From the NCBI GenBank assembly GCA_031385005.1, contig JANNBB010000006.1:186001-250000 (forward strand): a stretch of 64,000 nt of DNA, written 5' to 3'. Below, one piece after another: positions 54,468 to 63,500 of the stretch. The stretch comes from JADKIH01 sp031385005 (GTDB lineage Bacteria; Bacteroidota; Bacteroidia; AKYH767-A; 2013-40CM-41-45). The notes under the pieces were generated by a model. The model saw nothing but the letters and a program-made list of their open reading frames with translations, searched no databases and was not told the DNA's origin. The first letter of the stretch is position 1; each line of letters opens with the position of its first letter. Made by a program: the position numbers and the translations under genes.

Positions 54468-54905
54468 ATGTCAAAAATCGAAATACTTTTTTCCGGTGCC
54501 GAATGTGACATCTTTTATAACAGAGAATTACACATTATTCAAACTCTCTGGAAAGGATTGTATGTTCAAGACGAGCCCTTTCGCTTTATACTGGATGAAA
54601 TAATTGTTGGACTCAAATTAAAACAAACTCCAATAATTATTGCCGACGCCAGAGAAATGCACATTATTACCAAAAATGATCAGGATTGGATTTTGGAAAG
54701 CTGGTATCCCAGAGCTGTTGCCGCAGGTTTCAGATACCAAGGTTTAATACTCAGTAAAGACACTTACAATGAGGTTACAGTAAAAAAGATATCCCAAAAT
54801 TACGACGACAAAATTATTACCACTCAATATTTCAGAAGTCCTATGGATGCCTTGGATTGGGTTAGAGAAATTCAAAAAGAAATAAATTTTCAAAACAAAA
54901 CCTAA
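54468..54905 (+). CDS. STAS/SpoIIAA-like protein
   Basis: A 145-residue soluble protein. The pattern IFYNRELHIIQTLWKGLYVQDEPFRFILDEI followed by PIIIADAREMHIITKNDQDWI is typical of SpoIIAA-like / STAS-related proteins common in Bacteroidota. It lacks the Ser phosphorylation site of classical anti-anti-sigma factors as far as I can tell. It lies upstream of an AraC-type regulator and a hybrid histidine kinase and may take part in that signalling block. Confidence 0.65.
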   Translation: MSKIEILFSGAECDIFYNRELHIIQTLWKGLYVQDEPFRFILDEIIVGLKLKQTPIIIADAREMHIITKNDQDWILESWYPRAVAAGFRYQGLILSKDTYNEVTVKKISQNYDDKIITTQYFRSPMDALDWVREIQKEINFQNKT

Positions 54906-55109
54906 GTCCGGCAGTCTCTTTTGATTCTTTCAAATCTCCCAATCAACTTTTGAATTAAATACAAAAAACAAACTTTGAATGCAGGTTTAGACGGAGTATT
55001 AGGCCTATTCAATAAAAACAAAAATCATGTAATTCTTTTCAAAATTATACAACAATTTCTGTTTCAATTGTCCGCAACTTTATGCTTCAAAATTCCGGAC
55101 AATTTCCAA

Positions 55110-55670
55110 TTGAAGATATTCATAAAATATATGGTCAGTAACCGCTGTAAAATGGCGGTTAAAGAGGTGCTAAAAAAACTTGGACTACATTTTATTGTAG
55201 TTGATCTGGGTGAGGTTGAGCTCATGGAAGATCTTAGCGAAGATCAACTGGAAGATTTAAGGAAAGCATTGTTTGAGTCAGGACTTGAATTAATGGACGA
55301 TAAGAAAGCCATGCTTATTGAAAAAATTAAAACTTGCATCATTGAACTTGTCCATCATTCGGAAGAAGTAATTAAAACAAATTTCTCCGATTTCTTAAGT
55401 AACAAATTAAATTACGATTATACCTATCTGGCCAATCTATTTTCAGAGGTTCAGGGAACAACAATAGAACAATTCATCATCTCTCATAAAATAGAAAGAA
55501 TTAAAGAATTAATCATTTACGGAGAATTAAATGTAACTGAAATTGCATGGAAACTAAACTATAGCAGCGTTTCACATTTATCGAGTCAGTTTAAAAAAAT
55601 GACCGGTCTTTCTCCTTCTCACTTTAAACAATTGAAAGAAAAAAGGAGAACACCTCTTGAAGAAATTTGA
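55110..55670 (+). CDS. AraC-type helix-turn-helix regulator
   Basis: A 186-residue protein: an N-terminal part KIFIKYMVSNRCKMAVKEVLKKLGLHFIVVDLGEVEL, then an AraC-type DNA-binding domain with YDYTYLANLFSEVQGTTIEQFIISHKIERIKELI and LNVTEIAWKLNYSSVSHLSSQFKKMTGLSPSHFKQL. Close relatives begin at the equivalent of TTG 55110, which I use as start; an extension to 54975 has an unlikely composition. It probably regulates or is regulated by the adjacent kinase system. Confidence 0.82.
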   Translation: MKIFIKYMVSNRCKMAVKEVLKKLGLHFIVVDLGEVELMEDLSEDQLEDLRKALFESGLELMDDKKAMLIEKIKTCIIELVHHSEEVIKTNFSDFLSNKLNYDYTYLANLFSEVQGTTIEQFIISHKIERIKELIIYGELNVTEIAWKLNYSSVSHLSSQFKKMTGLSPSHFKQLKEKRRTPLEEI

Positions 55671-55717
55671 GTGAATATTTAATAATGTTTTCAAATTAAA
55701 TAATTTCAAAAAAGAAC

Positions 55718-57946
55718 ATGTCAGAATCCGAAGAACTTATAATCGCCCAAAATAAACTCTCTTTACAGAAAATTGAAATAAACAAGTTCTCGGATGAAAT
55801 ACTTGTTTTGCAAAAGGAACTTGCGTTTCATAAAGTAGAAAAGGGGAAAAGGGAAGATGAGTTAGCTATTGCTTCAAAAGAACTCGATTTTCAAAATAAA
55901 GAAAAGGCAAAAAAAGAGATCTCAAAAAAGGAACTGGAAATATTAAACAATTCCGTCAAATTTGATTCTCAATATACCCGAAGTCTAATTGAAGCTAGCT
56001 TGGATCCGCTTTTTACCATAAGTCGGTCAGGGATAATTACAGATTTAAACAACGCTACCGTAAAAATAACACATCAATCCCGTGAAAAACTAATTGGAAC
56101 CCACTTCGTCGATTATTTTACAGAACCACTTAAGGCTCGTGAAGGTTATCAAAAAGTATTTGAAAAAGGTTTCGTTACTGATTTTCCTTTAACGATAATG
56201 GATGGAAAACTCACTCCAGCATTATTTAATGGATCTATTTACAAAGATTATAGCGGTAATGTAATCGGAGCTGTTGTTGTTGCGCGTATCATAACAGAGC
56301 AAAAGCGTTTCGAAAAGGAATTGACAGAAGCCAGGGTTTTTGCAGAACTTGCTGCCGGTATTGCTGAAGTGGCCAAGGCCAATGCTGAAAGTGCTACTCA
56401 AATCGCCGAAGATGCAGTAAAAGCCAAACAACAGTTTTTATCGAACATGAGCCATGAAATTCGCACCCCAATGAATGCCATTATTGGATTTACCAAAGTT
56501 GTGCTTAAAACAGAATTGTCTGCCAAACAAAAAGAATATTTAACCGCAATTAAAATCAGTGGTGATGCGCTAATCGTTTTAATCAATGATATACTTGACC
56601 TTGCTAAAGTAGATTCAGGAAAAATGTCGTTTGAACAAACACCATTTAAATTGTCGTCCTCTTTATCAGCCATGCTTCATTTATTTGACACAAAAATTCA
56701 GGAAAAAAATTTAGTGCTGATTGTAAAATATGACGAATCCATTCCTCATGTTTTACTAGGAGATCCGGTCAGGTTGCATCAAATAATATTAAATCTGGTA
56801 AGTAATGCCGTAAAATTTACCACGAAAGGAAAAATAACAATTGATGTCAGAAAATCGAAAGAAGACGATGAAAATGTATTTATTCAATTTTCAGTTGAAG
56901 ATACAGGCATTGGTATATCTGAAAATAAACTGGAAAAAATATTTGACAATTTTCAGCAAGCATCAAGCAGCACTTCCAGATTGTTTGGAGGCACAGGGCT
57001 TGGCCTTGCCATTGTTAAGAAACTGGTGGAGTCTCAAGGTGGAAGTATTCACGTATCAAGTAAGGTTGATTCCGGCTCTGTTTTTACATTTAATTTGAAA
57101 TTCCTGAAAACTATTGCTCAAGCAGAAATCGAAGCAGAAGTTATTAAGTTGGACTCCAGTCTTAAAAACATCAAAGTATTGGTGGTGGAAGATATGGAAC
57201 TAAACCAATTATTGATGAAAACACTTTTGGATGATTTTGGATTTGACCGTGACTTAGCCGCAAATGGTAAAATTGCCATCGAAAAACTGGAAGAAAAATC
57301 GTATGACATCATATTAATGGATTTACAGATGCCTGAAATGAACGGTTTTGAAACAACAGAATATATTCGTAAAACCATGAATTCAAAAATTCCTATTATC
57401 GCCTTAACAGCCGACGTTACAACTGTCGATTTGGCTAAATGCAAAGCAGTCGGCATGAACGACTACCTGGCCAAGCCGATAGACGAAAAATTATTGTATT
57501 CAAAAATTATTAGTTTCGTCAAAAAACCTTCTGTCGTTAAAATAAAAGGTAGTCTTCAAAACGAAAATAATGAATCAAAAAAAACAAAATATGTCGATTT
57601 AGGTTATTTAACTAATCGCACAAAGGCCGATCCGGCTTTAATGATGGAAATGATATCCATTTACCTGAAACAAACTCCACCGTTAATTACAGCAATGAAA
57701 ACCAGCTTTCAAAACAAAGACTGGGCATCGTTACACAATGCTGTACATAAAATGATTCCTTCTTTTTCAATTATTGGAATGGACAACGATTTTGAAATCA
57801 TGGCTAAAAAAGTACAAGAATTTGCCCATTTAGAACTTGAGGAATCAGGCATTTCTGATATCGTTATACAATTAGAAATCGCATGCCTACAAGCCTGCCT
57901 TGAATTAGAAATAGAATATAATGCAATTAAAAATAGTGTAAAATGA
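55718..57946 (+). CDS. Hybrid histidine kinase (coiled coil, PAS, HisKA, HATPase, REC, Hpt)
   Basis: A 742-residue kinase without transmembrane segments, so probably cytoplasmic. An N-terminal coiled coil (about 1-85) carries two copies of a ELxFxxxEKxKRxxEL-like heptad block. A PAS domain (about 85-200) is followed by HisKA with H in SNMSHEIRTPMNAI (about 245), HATPase with IILNLVSNAVKFT (about 354) and GGTGLGLAIVKKL, REC with the phospho-Asp in DIILMDLQMPEMNGF (about 534), and Hpt with H in LHNAVHKMIPSF (about 677). The gene overlaps the response regulator by 4 bases. Confidence 0.9.
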   Translation: MSESEELIIAQNKLSLQKIEINKFSDEILVLQKELAFHKVEKGKREDELAIASKELDFQNKEKAKKEISKKELEILNNSVKFDSQYTRSLIEASLDPLFTISRSGIITDLNNATVKITHQSREKLIGTHFVDYFTEPLKAREGYQKVFEKGFVTDFPLTIMDGKLTPALFNGSIYKDYSGNVIGAVVVARIITEQKRFEKELTEARVFAELAAGIAEVAKANAESATQIAEDAVKAKQQFLSNMSHEIRTPMNAIIGFTKVVLKTELSAKQKEYLTAIKISGDALIVLINDILDLAKVDSGKMSFEQTPFKLSSSLSAMLHLFDTKIQEKNLVLIVKYDESIPHVLLGDPVRLHQIILNLVSNAVKFTTKGKITIDVRKSKEDDENVFIQFSVEDTGIGISENKLEKIFDNFQQASSSTSRLFGGTGLGLAIVKKLVESQGGSIHVSSKVDSGSVFTFNLKFLKTIAQAEIEAEVIKLDSSLKNIKVLVVEDMELNQLLMKTLLDDFGFDRDLAANGKIAIEKLEEKSYDIILMDLQMPEMNGFETTEYIRKTMNSKIPIIALTADVTTVDLAKCKAVGMNDYLAKPIDEKLLYSKIISFVKKPSVVKIKGSLQNENNESKKTKYVDLGYLTNRTKADPALMMEMISIYLKQTPPLITAMKTSFQNKDWASLHNAVHKMIPSFSIIGMDNDFEIMAKKVQEFAHLELEESGISDIVIQLEIACLQACLELEIEYNAIKNSVK

Positions 57947-58374
57947 AAAAAGAAAAAATAAAACTTTATTTAGTAGATGATGATGCTTTCTTTTTAAAAG
58001 CATTGGAACTTGAATTTTTGAAACATGCCGATTTCGAAATTAAAACATTTGCTACCGGTGAGTTATGCCTGGAAAACATAAAGAATCAGCCCGATGTAAT
58101 ATTTTTGGATTACCATTTAAATGGAATCGAAAAATTTGCAATCAATGGAATGGAAACTTTGGATAAGATCAAAGCAATTAACCCGGATATTCCTGTAGTC
58201 ATGTTATCCTCACAGGATAAAATTGATGTAGCCATCAACTGTATGCACCACCGGGCCTTTGATTATGTCGTAAAAAGTGAAACAGCATTTTTGCGTCTTC
58301 AAAAAATCATCTCTACTATTTTCAGTTACAAAAAAATGGAAAAAGAGTTGACTTGGTATATGGAGAGGATGTGA
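57943..58374 (+). CDS. Single-domain response regulator
   Basis: A 143-residue REC-only protein: LYLVDDDAFFLKALE (acidic pair, residues 9-16), phospho-Asp in VIFLDYHLNG (about 55), VVMLSSQDKI, and the conserved Lys in DYVVKSETAF. It has no output domain. Its ATG overlaps the kinase stop (ATGA), so it is the likely partner accepting phosphate from the Hpt domain. Confidence 0.88.
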   Translation: MKKEKIKLYLVDDDAFFLKALELEFLKHADFEIKTFATGELCLENIKNQPDVIFLDYHLNGIEKFAINGMETLDKIKAINPDIPVVMLSSQDKIDVAINCMHHRAFDYVVKSETAFLRLQKIISTIFSYKKMEKELTWYMERM

Positions 58375-58678
58375 TTTTTTATATTTAAATTTTAAATAAA
58401 TTAATGCGTGTTGCACAAATTCAGTGAAGGAGTTCTATTTGGATTTAATAATCACGAAGAAGAACTCTGAATGATACTATATGCTTTGATTAAACGACTC
58501 GAAAGAAAATGAGTGTAAATATGAGTGTGCCGTTAAGAGTTCGCTGGAGTATGAGAAAAAAGTTTTGTGTTTGAAAGTTAGAGTTTCAGTTTGAATGCTA
58601 AGTTCTTTTAAGAAGGATTATAAAAAAGGAAAACATTCGAGCATTGAAAATTGAAACGGTAGACAATCCCTCAAAAAA
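58375..58678. other. 304-base intergenic region with no recognised gene
   Basis: Between the response regulator and the tRNA-Arg element. A GGAGTTCT / AGAACTC inverted repeat (about 58427-58470, loop about 24) is present, but nothing else is evident: no ORF of note and no consensus -7 box. Confidence 0.5.
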
Positions 58679-58707
58679 GTGCACTGTGAACAGTAACTGT
58701 GCACAGT
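58679..58707 (-). repeat. Palindromic element immediately 3' of tRNA-Arg
   Basis: On the minus strand it reads ACTGTGCACAGT, a short spacer and ACAGTGCAC, followed by a T-run (58678-58673). It starts 13 bases after the tRNA-Arg 3' end. 26 of 29 bases match the element after tRNA-Met at 12976-13004, which has the same orientation relative to its tRNA and also runs into a T-run. A terminator or processing role is likely. Confidence 0.75.
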
Positions 58708-58720
58708 GCACTGCAAAATG

Positions 58721-58794
58721 TGAACCCAGAGGGAGTCGAACCCCCAACCTCCTGATCCGTAGTCAGGTGCTCTATCCAATTAAGCTATGGGTCC
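58721..58794 (-). tRNA. tRNA-Arg (anticodon ACG)
   Basis: A 74-base cloverleaf: acceptor GGACCCA pairing with TGGGTTC, D-arm AGCTTAATTGGATAGAGC, anticodon loop CTACGGA (ACG at 58760-58758), T-arm GGGGG-TTCGACT-CCCTC and discriminator A. CCA is not encoded. Its 5' end directly abuts three tandem repeats carrying copies of its own first 27 bases. The nearest consensus promoter is about 500 bases upstream, before those repeats. Confidence 0.94.
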
Positions 58795-58945
58795 TTTTAA
58801 GTTATTATTTCGAATGTTTTAGTTTTTTGTTGAATCGAACTTTAGATTATTACTATTTTTTATTTCTTATTCTATTAATCTTTGCCGCCCCCCAATCTTC
58901 CCGCACCATTGTGCGGGATGCTCTATCCAATTAAGCTATGGGTCC
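58795..58945 (-). repeat. tRNA-Arg-derived tandem repeat, unit A
   Basis: A 151-base unit. On the minus strand: the first 27 bases of tRNA-Arg (58945-58919), then a hairpin with 8-bp stem TCCCGCAC/GTGCGGGA and a 4-base loop (58918-58899) in place of the anticodon arm, then AGATT plus a G-run like the tRNA variable loop and T-stem 5' strand. The remainder is an AT-rich spacer of about 100 bases. The 3' half of the tRNA is absent. It ends next to the intact tRNA. It differs from units B and C by only a few substitutions and one base. Confidence 0.88.
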
Positions 58946-59097
58946 TTTTAAATTATTATTTCGAATGTTTTAGTTTTTTGTTGAATCGAACTTTCGATTA
59001 TTACTATTTTTTATTTCTTATTCTATTAATCTTTGCCGCCCCCCCAATCTTCCCGCACCATTGTGCGGGATGCTCTATCCAATTAAGCTATGGGTCC
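58946..59097 (-). repeat. tRNA-Arg-derived tandem repeat, unit B
   Basis: A 152-base unit of the same make-up as unit A: tRNA 5' segment 59097-59071, GC-rich hairpin 59070-59051, then the C7 run (a G7 run on the minus strand) and the AT-rich spacer. In its spacer, AATCGAA-AG-TTCGATT forms a second small hairpin that is weakened in unit A by one substitution. Confidence 0.88.
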
Positions 59098-59249
59098 TTT
59101 TAAGTTATTATTTCGAATGTTTTAGTTTTTTGTTGAATCGAACTTTCGATTATTACTATTTTTTATTTCTTATTCTGTTAATCTTTGCCGCCCCCCCAAT
59201 CTTCCCGCACCATTGTGCGGGATGCTCTATCCAATTAAGCTATGGGTCC
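59098..59249 (-). repeat. tRNA-Arg-derived tandem repeat, unit C (promoter-proximal)
   Basis: A 152-base unit with tRNA 5' segment 59249-59223, hairpin 59222-59203, G7 run and AT-rich spacer. It is nearest the array promoter, so its tRNA-like 5' segment would be the first structured part of the transcript, about 30 bases from the expected start site. The array is not coding: a repeated open frame across it also runs through the tRNA. Confidence 0.88.
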
Positions 59250-59289
59250 AGTTTGTAAAGACGCCTGTTCTATACAAAATTTGAGGCCG

Positions 59290-59319
59290 CAAAGATAGAT
59301 GAAAATTAAAACTGACCAA
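59290..59319 (-). promoter_or_regulatory. Consensus promoter of the tRNA-Arg array
   Basis: On the minus strand TTG (59319-59317), a 19-base spacer and TATCTTTG (59297-59290), a full match to the Bacteroidota pattern. No TAnnTTTG box occurs within the repeat units between it and the intact tRNA. Confidence 0.75.
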
Positions 59320-59326
59320 TTCTTTT

Positions 59327-60127
59327 TTAACTCTTCTTTCCCTTATAATACTTAAGTGCTTGAGGCATAAATGCTCTAAGGTTTTTTATACGGGTATCGT
59401 CGCTTGGGTGGGTACTTAGTATTTCCGGTGGCTTTCCTCCTCCTGCGGCAGCCATACGCTGCCAAAACGGTATTGCTTTCTGTGGATCGTAACCGGCCAT
59501 GGCTGCAAAAATAAGCCCCAATTTATCGGCTTCTGTCTCTTGTGTTCTTGAATAGGCCAAAATCCCTAAGGTTGAACCAACTCCATAAGAAGTTAGAAAA
59601 ATGCTTCTGGTCTGCGCACTCTTTTGAGACAATGCCACGTCTAATGCCATCCCTCCAACTGCTGCTACCATAGACTGACTCATTCTTTCATTTCCGTGGC
59701 GTGCAACTGCATGAGCGATTTCATGTCCCATAACTATTGCCAGACTCGTTTCATCCTGCGTAACCGGAAGCAATCCGCTGTAAACGACAACTTTTCCTCC
59801 AGGCATACACCATGCATTTACTTCTTTAGAATTGACAAGGTTAAATTCCCATTTATAATTGGAAATTCTTTTCCCCAATTTATTCTGATTCATATACTGC
59901 ACGACAGCAACTTGAATTTTCGCTCCAATGTTTTTTACCATCTGAGCATCTGAAGTACCTGTTACCGCAGGATTTTGTTTTAAAAATCCCTGATATTCCG
60001 AAAGAGCCATCGATTGTAGTTCACTTTCAGGCAAAAGATTCATTTGTTTACGATTTGTAATCGGAACCCGGGAACATGAATCAAATAATAACAAAAGGCA
60101 TAATGCCGCAATAAGTTTGGTTTTCAT
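59327..60127 (-). CDS. M48 family metalloprotease lipoprotein (BepA/LoiP-like)
   Basis: A 266-residue protein with a lipoprotein-like signal peptide (lipobox-like FDSC, Cys near 18) and the M48 zinc site MGHEIAHAVARHGNERMSQ (HExxH near residue 135), third ligand in QETEADKLGLIFAA, and the C-terminal ILSTHPSDDTRIKNL. BepA-like enzymes degrade stalled outer-membrane proteins. The ATG at 60127 begins the signal peptide. It is the second M48 enzyme of the window (see 19456). Confidence 0.92.
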   Translation of the reverse strand: MKTKLIAALCLLLLFDSCSRVPITNRKQMNLLPESELQSMALSEYQGFLKQNPAVTGTSDAQMVKNIGAKIQVAVVQYMNQNKLGKRISNYKWEFNLVNSKEVNAWCMPGGKVVVYSGLLPVTQDETSLAIVMGHEIAHAVARHGNERMSQSMVAAVGGMALDVALSQKSAQTRSIFLTSYGVGSTLGILAYSRTQETEADKLGLIFAAMAGYDPQKAIPFWQRMAAAGGGKPPEILSTHPSDDTRIKNLRAFMPQALKYYKGKKS

Positions 60128-60211
60128 AGTTTTTAGATTAATTGGTACCCAATCCAATCAAAAAGTGGGCATCATATTTATTATTCATGAAAAATTAATA
60201 AAAAAAATCAC

Positions 60212-60502
60212 CTATTTGATAACAGCAGATAAACCACGATCACATAACCCTTCTTTCATGGGCTTTAATTTTAAATATGAACCGCTTTTTACCGAGCACT
60301 TTCCATTGTAATGAACAATATAGGTGCACTGCTCTGCCTGAATTAAATCGTGCTCACAAATATCAATAAGTGATTCAATAACGTGCTCAAATGTGTTTAC
60401 ATCGTCATTATAAAGGATGAGCTCTCTAACACGAGATTCTTTTATCTCATCGAGTACTACCTCATCTAATTCAGTTTCGAAGGAATTTTTAGAAGATAAC
60501 AT
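60212..60502 (-). CDS. clpS: ATP-dependent Clp protease adaptor ClpS
   Basis: A 96-residue protein with LILYNDDVNTFEHVIESLIDICEHDLIQAEQCTYIVHYNGKCSVKSG: the NDDxxTFxxVI motif and His residue of the N-end-rule pocket. ClpS delivers proteins with destabilising N-terminal residues to ClpAP. The length and motifs are typical for Bacteroidota. It is upstream of the M48 gene on the same strand. Confidence 0.93.
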   Translation of the reverse strand: MLSSKNSFETELDEVVLDEIKESRVRELILYNDDVNTFEHVIESLIDICEHDLIQAEQCTYIVHYNGKCSVKSGSYLKLKPMKEGLCDRGLSAVIK

Positions 60503-60553
60503 AACGTCACGGTTTGTTCCGGACGTAAAAATATAAAAAATTAATCGAAAAAA

Positions 60554-63500
60554 TTACTGCTTTTTATTTTCTTCACCAATTGGCACTCTTTTTCCGTTTT
60601 GAAGTGCTACAACAAAGGCATCTTTAACTCCTTTATTCATGATTTCCAATCGAAGTTCGTCTGCTGCCTTGTAATTAGCGAAATCTCCCGCGAAAAACAG
60701 GTGTAAATCCCGCTCATCCAATTGTGTTGTAATTCCTTTGTCGTTGATTGCAATAAAAGACTCAATCATATTGAAGGGTACATTCTTTTTATAGGCTCCA
60801 ATTTGTACCTTATAAACGATCTCTTTGGAAGGAACCGAAGTTTTAATCTGAATGGCTTTCGCAACTGATAAACTATTTGGCTGTGCTTCATGTTTCAAAT
60901 CAGTCGTTTTCTCGCTTGCCACTACACTCTTTCCATTTTTATATAAAACTATAAATGCATCTTTTATTCCCTGTTCTCTTATTCCATCACGGGCCAATTC
61001 GGCTGATTTGTAATCACTGAATTTGCCCGAAGTAAAACGATACAAGTTGCTGTTTATTTGTTCCGAGCGAAGGTCATTTACCGATGCTAAATTTTCCGGT
61101 GCCTTCGATTTATGAAATACCCCAACCTGAACAGCATATTCTCCATCACTCAATTTAATATTGTTTGCATTCTCCGCTGTTGTATTGACTGTAGAAGCCG
61201 GTGCCACGCCTGTCGATTGCTTTGTGATCGACTGCTTTCCGTAAAATGCCATTTCATCTGCATCATCGGTTAAAGGCGTCTGATCTCGTTTAATGTTTGC
61301 CGAACCGAGAATAGCGATTTCCTTCGCGGCCTGACTCTTATATGCCGTTAAACTTGATTTATCTTTAATCATCTGATAAGCTTCAAAAAGTTCGATACGC
61401 TTTCCATTGTAATAGGCCACCACAAAAGCATCCTTGTATCCGATTTTTCTGATTTCTTTTTTCACCATGTTAGCCGGCTCAAATGTTTTGAACATGCCTA
61501 CACAATAACGAATCCAACCCGGACGAGTCGATTCGCCTGTTAGCGGTTGAATGCCATTAAAATTATCTGCCATTATCGGCTTACGGAATGCACTAATCTG
61601 TACTTTAAAGACTAATCCATCAGGAAGCTGAGGATCCATTGGAATATCACTCGTTTTCGAATCCGCCGAAACGCCATTGATAGAGAATAAATTTTTCAAA
61701 ACTTCTGCCGATTCTTTTTTAGAAACACTGGCAGATACAATTTCTTCCTCACTCACATTTAAATCTGAATAAGAGGAATTCTTGCCTGATAAGGTTGCTT
61801 TCTGATTAGTAGTTCCAACCGTTTTATTTTTCAATTTACTAGTTGCTACTCCTTGGTTTTCCGCTTTTTCATTAATCTTCATCGCAGTTGATTTCCTCTC
61901 TGCAGGTTTAACTACCGGCGAATATGATTTCGATTTAGAATCTTTAACAGCTTTGGCAGTTAATTGATTATCGGATTTCGGATTAGCAACTTTTTCAGAG
62001 TTTGCTGCAGTTGGTTCTTTCGGCAGGTTATTAGATACCGAAACCTTCGAAACCGATACATCTGAATTGCTATTGCCCGATTTTTCCTCATGACTTGTAG
62101 GCGTTAATTGAGCTATTTCTTTATTCGGCTGAGTGGCTACTTCTTCCACACGCTTGACGTTAGTTATTTTTTTTACATCTTCACCTACTGCACTTTTTTC
62201 TTTTTCAATACTATTCGTCATGGTGACTTGACTTTCCTGTCTTTCCGAACTACTCTTCATTTCAGGATTGGAAGTAATGTTTGGAACATTGGCATCCATT
62301 GACTTCAAATCTGTAACCGTTTTTTCAGGCGCAGAATTTGTCGGATTGATTGATTTTCCAATTTCTTTTCCAACCGGATCCTTTGACGTTGCAATTAAAT
62401 CAGACTTTGTTTCGCTGACGCTTGATTGTCCTTCTTGCTTCGAGGCAGGAGTTAATTTAGAAACGACATTTTCAGCATTGCTATTTTTAGTATCCTCAGA
62501 GGTTGGAATCTTTGTTTCCGGTTTTGTTTCCGGTTTTGTTTCCGCTGATATCACCGGAGCGCTATTAGCCTGCATTCCGGATGTTTCGGCGAATTGAGAG
62601 GATTGGGTATTTTTACTAATTCTCTCCTTAACCATCGCTAAATCCGAATTCAATGCTTTTACATTGCTGATTCTTTCCTGTGTAGTGGAAAATTTCACAA
62701 CGGATTCTTTCTCATGTTTCTCAGACTTAATTTTGTATTCATCAGCTTGTCTCAGCAACTCTTTCTTTTTCGTTTCATTCTTCTCCAACTGAGCTTTATC
62801 TCTTAAATTGTTTTCCAGTTCCTTCTCCTCTATCGATTTCTTATTTAAGTTTAAGGCAGTTGCGAAATCGCTTATCGTTTGTCCTTGCTTATTATTAATT
62901 TCTTCTTTCAACTTTACATAAGTCGGATATTCAGGATTGGATTTATCAATGTTATCAGCTTCTACTGAAGAATTATTCGCTTGATTTCCGGTAACTGCAG
63001 TCGTGTTTTTGTTGATTGATTTATTTGTTACCTGACTACCGGTTGTATTCTTAATTGATTGATCGCTTATATTTCTTGTTGGGCTAGACAACTCGGCTGA
63101 TCCATCGCTCGAGTTAATTGAATTGTTTGTTGAAGATTTGGGTGTGCTAACTTCAGTATTATTATTTGCAACATTATTGCTTCTATTCGTTGAGTTGAAA
63201 GCAGTACTTTGCATGGATGAGTTTCCGGACGTTGATTGATTAGAGGCAGTAAAATCATTTACACTCATTTTATAATCGATGCCCGGCTCGATACCTCTAG
63301 CTTTTTTAATTTGCTGCTGTGCTGCCTGCCATTCATGAATCGACTGAAGACTCATTTCATTTGAAACACGAACCAAACTATCACGCTGTGGAGAAAACGG
63401 TGAACGCTCCAATTGATTTTGAATCTGCAAGGATTGGGCAGTTAACTCATTGGACTTATTCATGCTGATTTGATAAGAACGATAAGCAGTTAGAGCTTCT

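Noticed and set aside
54975..55109. N-terminal extension of the AraC-type gene
   Set aside because: Relatives begin at the equivalent of the TTG at 55110 and the upstream 45 codons look like translated intergenic sequence.
58795..59249. CRISPR array
   Set aside because: The whole 152-base unit is repeated including the spacer part; there are no variable spacers and no cas genes.
58644..59258. Repeated open frames with a hydrophobic, Tyr-rich peptide across the tandem units
   Set aside because: They run through the tRNA-Arg gene and the structured repeats, have no start context and repeat only because the DNA repeats. Not coding.
58721..59319. Integrase attachment site of a mobile element at tRNA-Arg
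   Set aside because: The duplicated part is the tRNA 5' half, not the 3' end, and no integrase or element genes lie nearby.
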